A DNA stretch of 10,860 nt from JBDRGC01 sp043818215 (lineage in GTDB: Bacteria > Chloroflexota > Anaerolineae > Anaerolineales > UBA11858), in contig JBDRGC010000429.1 in the NCBI GenBank assembly GCA_043818215.1, positions 1 through 10,860 of the forward strand, given 5' to 3'. This document shows positions 9,401-10,860 of this stretch, piece by piece (position 1 is the stretch's first letter; every line of letters starts with the position of its first letter). Below the pieces are notes generated by a model. The model saw only the letters and a list, made by a program, of their open reading frames with translations. It had not been told where the DNA came from and made no database searches. The translations under genes and the position numbers were made by a program.

Positions 9401-10471
9401 TCCCAATTCCTGGCTAATATGTCCCACGAGTTGCGCACGCCGCTCAACTCCATCATCGGTTTCTCGCGCGTGATCATGAAAGGTATCGACGGGCCGGTCA
9501 CCGATATCCAGCAGCAAGACCTCTCTGCAATTTACAGCGCCGGACATCACCTGCTGAAGATGATCAATGATATTTTGGATATTTCCAAGGTCGATGCCGG
9601 CAAGATGGAATTGGCATTCGAGGATGTTAGCCTGCCAGATATCATTGACACGGTGATGACTACAGCTCGAGGCCTGGTAAAAGACAAGCTTGTCAGGCTG
9701 ATTACCGTCATCGCCGATGATTTGCCAAACGTAACTGCCGACTCAACCCGCGTGAGGCAGATTCTGCTCAACCTGCTCGCTAACGCCGCTAAATTCACAG
9801 ACGAAGGCAGCATTACAGTGACAGCCCGGAAACAAACCAATTCCCAAGGCCAACCAGAAATCTACATCAGCGTTGCGGATACCGGCATAGGCATCGCTCC
9901 CGAAAATCACGCGAAGCTCTTCCAGCCCTTTATGCAAATAGATGGTTCCCCCACCCGCAAAACAGGCGGCACAGGCCTGGGACTTTCTATCACGCGCCTG
10001 CTGGTGGAGTTGCACGGTGGTGAGATCGGGGTGGACAGTGAGGTCGGGAAAGGCAGCACATTCTATTTCACCCTGCCGCTTGCCAGCAAAACACCGCCGC
10101 CCCCTGATGTCGAAGGGAGCACCACCATCCTGGCAATCGACGACGACCCGCAAGTCATTCAACTCTATGAGCGTTATCTCAGCGATTCGGGATACCAGGT
10201 CATTTCATTGACTGATCCATCCAAAGCGTTAGAATACGCTCGAGAAATCCAACCCTTTGCCATCACACTGGATATTCTATTGCCAGACCACGATGGCTGG
10301 CAGCTCCTCCAAGACCTGAAAAGTGCCCCTGAAACGAAACATATCCCGATAATCATTTGCAGCATTCTGGAAGATACAGGCAAGGGACTCAAACTGGGAG
10401 CATCTAATTACCTGACCAAGCCTATCCTGGAAGATGATTTGATGAGAGCATTGAATCGGATCAGTGCGTGA
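3392..10471 (+). CDS. Giant multi-GAF hybrid sensor histidine kinase with C-terminal receiver
   Basis: The 2359-residue protein has no membrane segment, so it is predicted to be cytoplasmic. Order: basic/amphipathic N-terminus 1-24; PAS-like region about 31-133; Pro/Ser-rich linker about 136-165; a short degenerate GAF about 166-263. Full GAF domains follow at about 285-435, 457-605, 628-777, 801-955, 975-1122, 1145-1288, 1310-1460, 1483-1632, 1655-1807 and 1830-1985. Nearly all end in an A-x-x-N-A-x-L-F/Y helix that continues into the next. HisKA (2001-2066) has SHELRTP with phospho-acceptor His2012. HATPase_c (about 2113-2230) has the N box with Asn2131, DTGIG at 2163-2167, LFQPF and GGTGLGLS. 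The receiver (about 2245-2356) has DDD 2250-2252, phospho-acceptor Asp2294, Ser2324 and Lys2343, so all catalytic residues are present. No Hpt or DNA-binding output follows. No GAF shows a full cyclic-nucleotide NKFDE motif or a Cys-His bilin site, so ligands are unknown. The receptor encoded upstream is its likely input. It shares GAF subtypes with that receptor. Confidence 0.97.
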   Translation: MSKQINLRNRLDDLFADLEQEAIHLPAGQESLPGWTWECDSQGYYTACSPEVERALGVEAAAFLGQPLTSFRVARQSAGALAGILQAGNFPAEATLQFQVKDGSQVSVRAHISHLHPGEGTESGWRGFNQVVTLDQPATAGHPAPQSSNPEPVTAPTLPPSSSLSGAYPYGIAVEAERAAFPVSTPYTSVGELSMLERQTFAYTASPDTPAALAVPVNLQEQSLGLLEIIDDSPNRIWSQDDQRLVEQVADQLSLALENARLFQNTKTALARTEALFRVGQSAISFESITDLLQSVADTIAEVLPAARTLVAVINLDKEELTHLFQSNAPPIPIEKDTFQQFMDGLTGWCIREHKPALSLKEGIDPRESEEASSTRKETDAGSLVVVPMLYQDKIYGTLTAINTFTQPDFTQSDVELLTAMASQVATALANAQLFQQEQHLRRIADTLSETARVVSSTLDLKDVGDRLLVQLADVVEFDTASLQMIEGDQSKRISGYSRVEDRRVSSHPKILRSISQDPLINAVIQSRQPLVLTDTLADPRWKRLPEAALVRSWIAAPLLIQDEVIGMFTLDHSEPGVYDEETADLLSAIAAQVSVAVRNARLFEQTQQRSEELALINRVVSKVSASLDVSESLQIVTTELGDALDVQVNIALLNPDGVSLTMAADYSPRQENPFVVGYKIPITGNPSTERVFETKKPVIIEDPQTNPLIASINDLMRSLNVQSMGIFPMIIQEEIYGTVGIYILDEGRTLTQGEIQLVETILVQAATAVQNARLFEQIQARSTQLQTAAEVSRAASSILEPDPLIRQTVNLIRERFDLYYVGFFLVDESGEGTNEPGKWAVLRAGTGEAGRIQVERGHKLEVGGGSMISECITSTKAQTPHRVSDTTQRFVNPLLPETRTEIALPLVSRGQVLGAMSIQSDVEDAFSAEDVAVLQTMADQVANAIQNANLFDQTQARAAELTMLNEMSRALSSNLDTDTILRNIYLYASRLIDTSTFFVALYNAETNNLSFPLAIEDNQYIDIPTRPLETGLTEYVIKNREAVLIHEEVEGWLRDHGVELRLTGAMSQSWLGVPMLIGEQTIGIICVQNETPRHFSERHRDLLIAIASQSAIAIQNAQLFSQTQEALADTETLLTITRVASSSLELETTLGEVLDQVLTATDSDAGLISIFNPTTQTLELVSHRLPDTLYENLREHGLAGTLCDLVYQGEEPVIVENLAEDAPVDVTGLLALGFQSYRGIPLEAKGIVLGSLCIFKKEILAPQEISITLLQAACQQIGVAIENANLFEQTQTQAADLAVLNEMSRVLTDLREIDKIVDSVYDYTSRLMDTTIFYIAFYDEDTDEIARPLTIVEGERIDVPSRKLRRGLTEYIIRTGEPLLIEENVLAKMEELGIELSRFDMSPALSWLGAPFLIGDRAIGVISVQSTSTPRRYNSHHRDLLMSIASQTAISIQNARLFAQTQKRSEELALINRVVSQVAGSLDLTESLQIVATELGQAMGVQTGIAFLNPKGATSTVAAAYSPNPDRPPTIGLTFPVEGNPSSQRVMMTKKPLVIEDAQNDPLTAPIHAMMRSQGIVSLAILPLITGGKVIGTVGLDILEKDRKFTDDEIRLAETIVMQAANAIENARLFADSQQHVQDLTTLSDVSQSLVSAPLDVKEVADIIVRQFVEAMGIPEASVLLVVDGNTLEIIADIYQGPGEEYVYDAALGKVWPLSESTASSQVLDTLKPQVIRASDSDIAITELTHLEAHEVGTLVIIPLVVKGQAIGIIKLEIWDKEVRYTSDQLNLAVTLANQAAVSLENARLFAESQQHVQDLTTLSSASQNLASAPLESREVTLVIAHQFLEVTKGQSTTSISIRDSANPDYMRTLTNLRFKDGEIFPDENPERWDFALSNYPATAKVLGTSTPLIIHISDPDADPNELAYMREHEIRTLAIIPLAVKGQTIGIIELESWDEEHHYSQDEINLLTTLANQAAISLENARLYEEQIETAEELRQLDILKSQFLANMSHELRTPLNSIIGFSRVIMKGIDGPVTDIQQQDLSAIYSAGHHLLKMINDILDISKVDAGKMELAFEDVSLPDIIDTVMTTARGLVKDKLVRLITVIADDLPNVTADSTRVRQILLNLLANAAKFTDEGSITVTARKQTNSQGQPEIYISVADTGIGIAPENHAKLFQPFMQIDGSPTRKTGGTGLGLSITRLLVELHGGEIGVDSEVGKGSTFYFTLPLASKTPPPPDVEGSTTILAIDDDPQVIQLYERYLSDSGYQVISLTDPSKALEYAREIQPFAITLDILLPDHDGWQLLQDLKSAPETKHIPIIICSILEDTGKGLKLGASNYLTKPILEDDLMRALNRISA
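8267..8326 (+). repeat. 60-bp direct repeat, copy 1 (59/60 identical to 8795-8854)
   Basis: This encodes the end of the tenth GAF counted from the N-terminus minus one (about 1483-1632) and its linker, including ENARLFADSQQHVQDLTTLS. The second copy, 528 bases downstream, differs only by T versus G at the third base of one codon region (Asp versus Glu). Identity falls sharply on both sides, pointing to recent duplication or gene conversion of the linker. Confidence 0.9.
8795..8854 (+). repeat. 60-bp direct repeat, copy 2
   Basis: This second copy of the linker repeat encodes ENARLFAESQQHVQDLTTLS, between the last two GAF domains. The 528-base spacing equals 176 codons, one GAF module. Recombination between the copies would remove or add exactly one domain in frame. 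Confidence 0.9.
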
Positions 10472-10539
10472 GGCGTGTTACCACGTTTCAGGCTTAGCTC
10501 ACCAAGCTTCGCACATCACGCTCACTACCTTTTTCTTTA
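10472..10539. other. Intergenic stretch after the operon, no gene seen
   Basis: No coding potential is seen between the kinase stop and the first hairpin, nor in the rest of the tail to 10860, whose longest forward ATG frame found by eye is about 12 codons. A small CGTG/CACG inverted repeat near 10474-10485 and a run of five Ts near 10529-10534 are the only local structure. They are too weak to call a terminator by themselves. Confidence 0.6.
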
Positions 10540-10582
10540 CCCCAAGAGTCACAGGTATGTGAATCGCCTGTGACATTTGGGG
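10540..10582 (+). terminator. Hairpin downstream of the operon, possible transcription terminator
   Basis: CCCCAA and GTCACAGG on the left pair with CCTGTGAC and TTGGGG on the right. The arms are 6 + 8 bp with a 2-by-2 internal mismatch and an 11-base loop. The hairpin begins 68 bases after the kinase stop. The 3' side is only moderately T-rich (TATTGTGTCTTTTGTG) with no clean U run, so intrinsic termination is possible but not certain. It could instead be an RNA-stabilising 3' structure or a protein-binding inverted repeat. Confidence 0.45.
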
Positions 10583-10659
10583 TATTGTGTCTTTTGTGCC
10601 CATTCAGGTATCCTTTTCCGAAGAATACACTTTAGTTCGGTCCACCAAAAGGGAACATT

Positions 10660-10807
10660 GTGCGTCTTATGAAGTCAGCACCAACAAAACTGAATTGTAA
10701 ATGGTAAATGGTGAATTATAAATTGTAAATGCTGTATGCACTTCATTTACAATTTACCATTCACCATTTACCATTTCATTCCTCCCTGCATAATTCAGAT
10801 GACGCAC
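10660..10807. repeat. Foldback (palindromic) element of about 148 bp made of heptamer repeats
   Basis: The core is a near-perfect inverted repeat: 10699-10731 pairs with 10744-10776, 31 of 33 positions, with a 12-base loop. Each arm is a series of 7-base units. The right arm reads ATTTACA, ATTTACC, ATTCACC, ATTTACC; the left arm has the complements. Outer ends also match: GTGCGTC at 10660 pairs with GACGCAC ending at 10807, and 16 of the first 21 bases are complementary overall. No transposase is present. It resembles a MITE-like or REP-like dispersed element; that family assignment is inference. Confidence 0.75.
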
Positions 10808-10860
10808 TTTGGGGGGCAAAAAAGCATTTATGGGAATAGCTTGAATTTCCCGAACCGCAA

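Noticed and set aside
10660..10710. Short ATG frame beginning near 10670 in the intergenic tail
   Set aside because: It ends after about 12 codons inside the heptamer repeat, with no ribosome binding site.
10699..10776. Possible CRISPR array from the heptamer repeats
   Set aside because: The units are contiguous 7-mers without spacers and form a single inverted repeat; no cas genes are present.
10832..10851. GGGAA/TTCCC inverted repeat near the right edge, possible operator
   Set aside because: The arms are only 5 bp, no adjacent promoter or gene start is visible, and the window ends nine bases later.

Overview
The window looks like a piece of a Chloroflexota chromosome, most likely Anaerolineae. 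This assignment is inferred from protein style: long chains of GAF domains, an orphan ParA of this type beside sensory genes, and moderate GC. There is no rRNA or other marker to confirm it. About 96% of the window is one co-directional block on the + strand. Its four genes are packed so tightly (4-base gap, 19-base gap, 35-base overlap) that they almost certainly form one operon, whose promoter lies upstream of the window.

Layout: (1) positions 2-424, the C-terminal part of a family-3 extracellular solute-binding protein; (2) 429-2624, a membrane receptor with an extracytoplasmic Cache-like sensor, HAMP and GAF domains but no kinase or other output domain; (3) 2644-3426, a ParA/Soj-type ATPase with no ParB partner in view; (4) 3392-10471, a 2359-residue soluble hybrid histidine kinase with an N-terminal PAS-like region, about eleven consecutive GAF domains, HisKA, HATPase_c and a C-terminal receiver; (5) 10472-10860, an intergenic tail with a hairpin and a roughly 148-bp foldback repeat built from heptamers.

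Working model (inference): the binding protein and receptor sense something outside the cell. The receptor's HAMP/GAF rod meets the GAF rod of the soluble kinase, which phosphorylates its own receiver. The ParA ATPase may position or partition the kinase, as ParA relatives do for chemoreceptor clusters and other protein cargos. Supporting this, the first 15 residues of the kinase resemble the short basic N-terminal motif with which ParB/Spo0J proteins stimulate ParA. The start of that motif lies in the DNA overlapping the parA-like gene. If correct, the operon would be a ParA-positioned giant signalling complex in which the kinase takes the ParB-like partner role. This is the most interesting hypothesis in the window and it is unproven.
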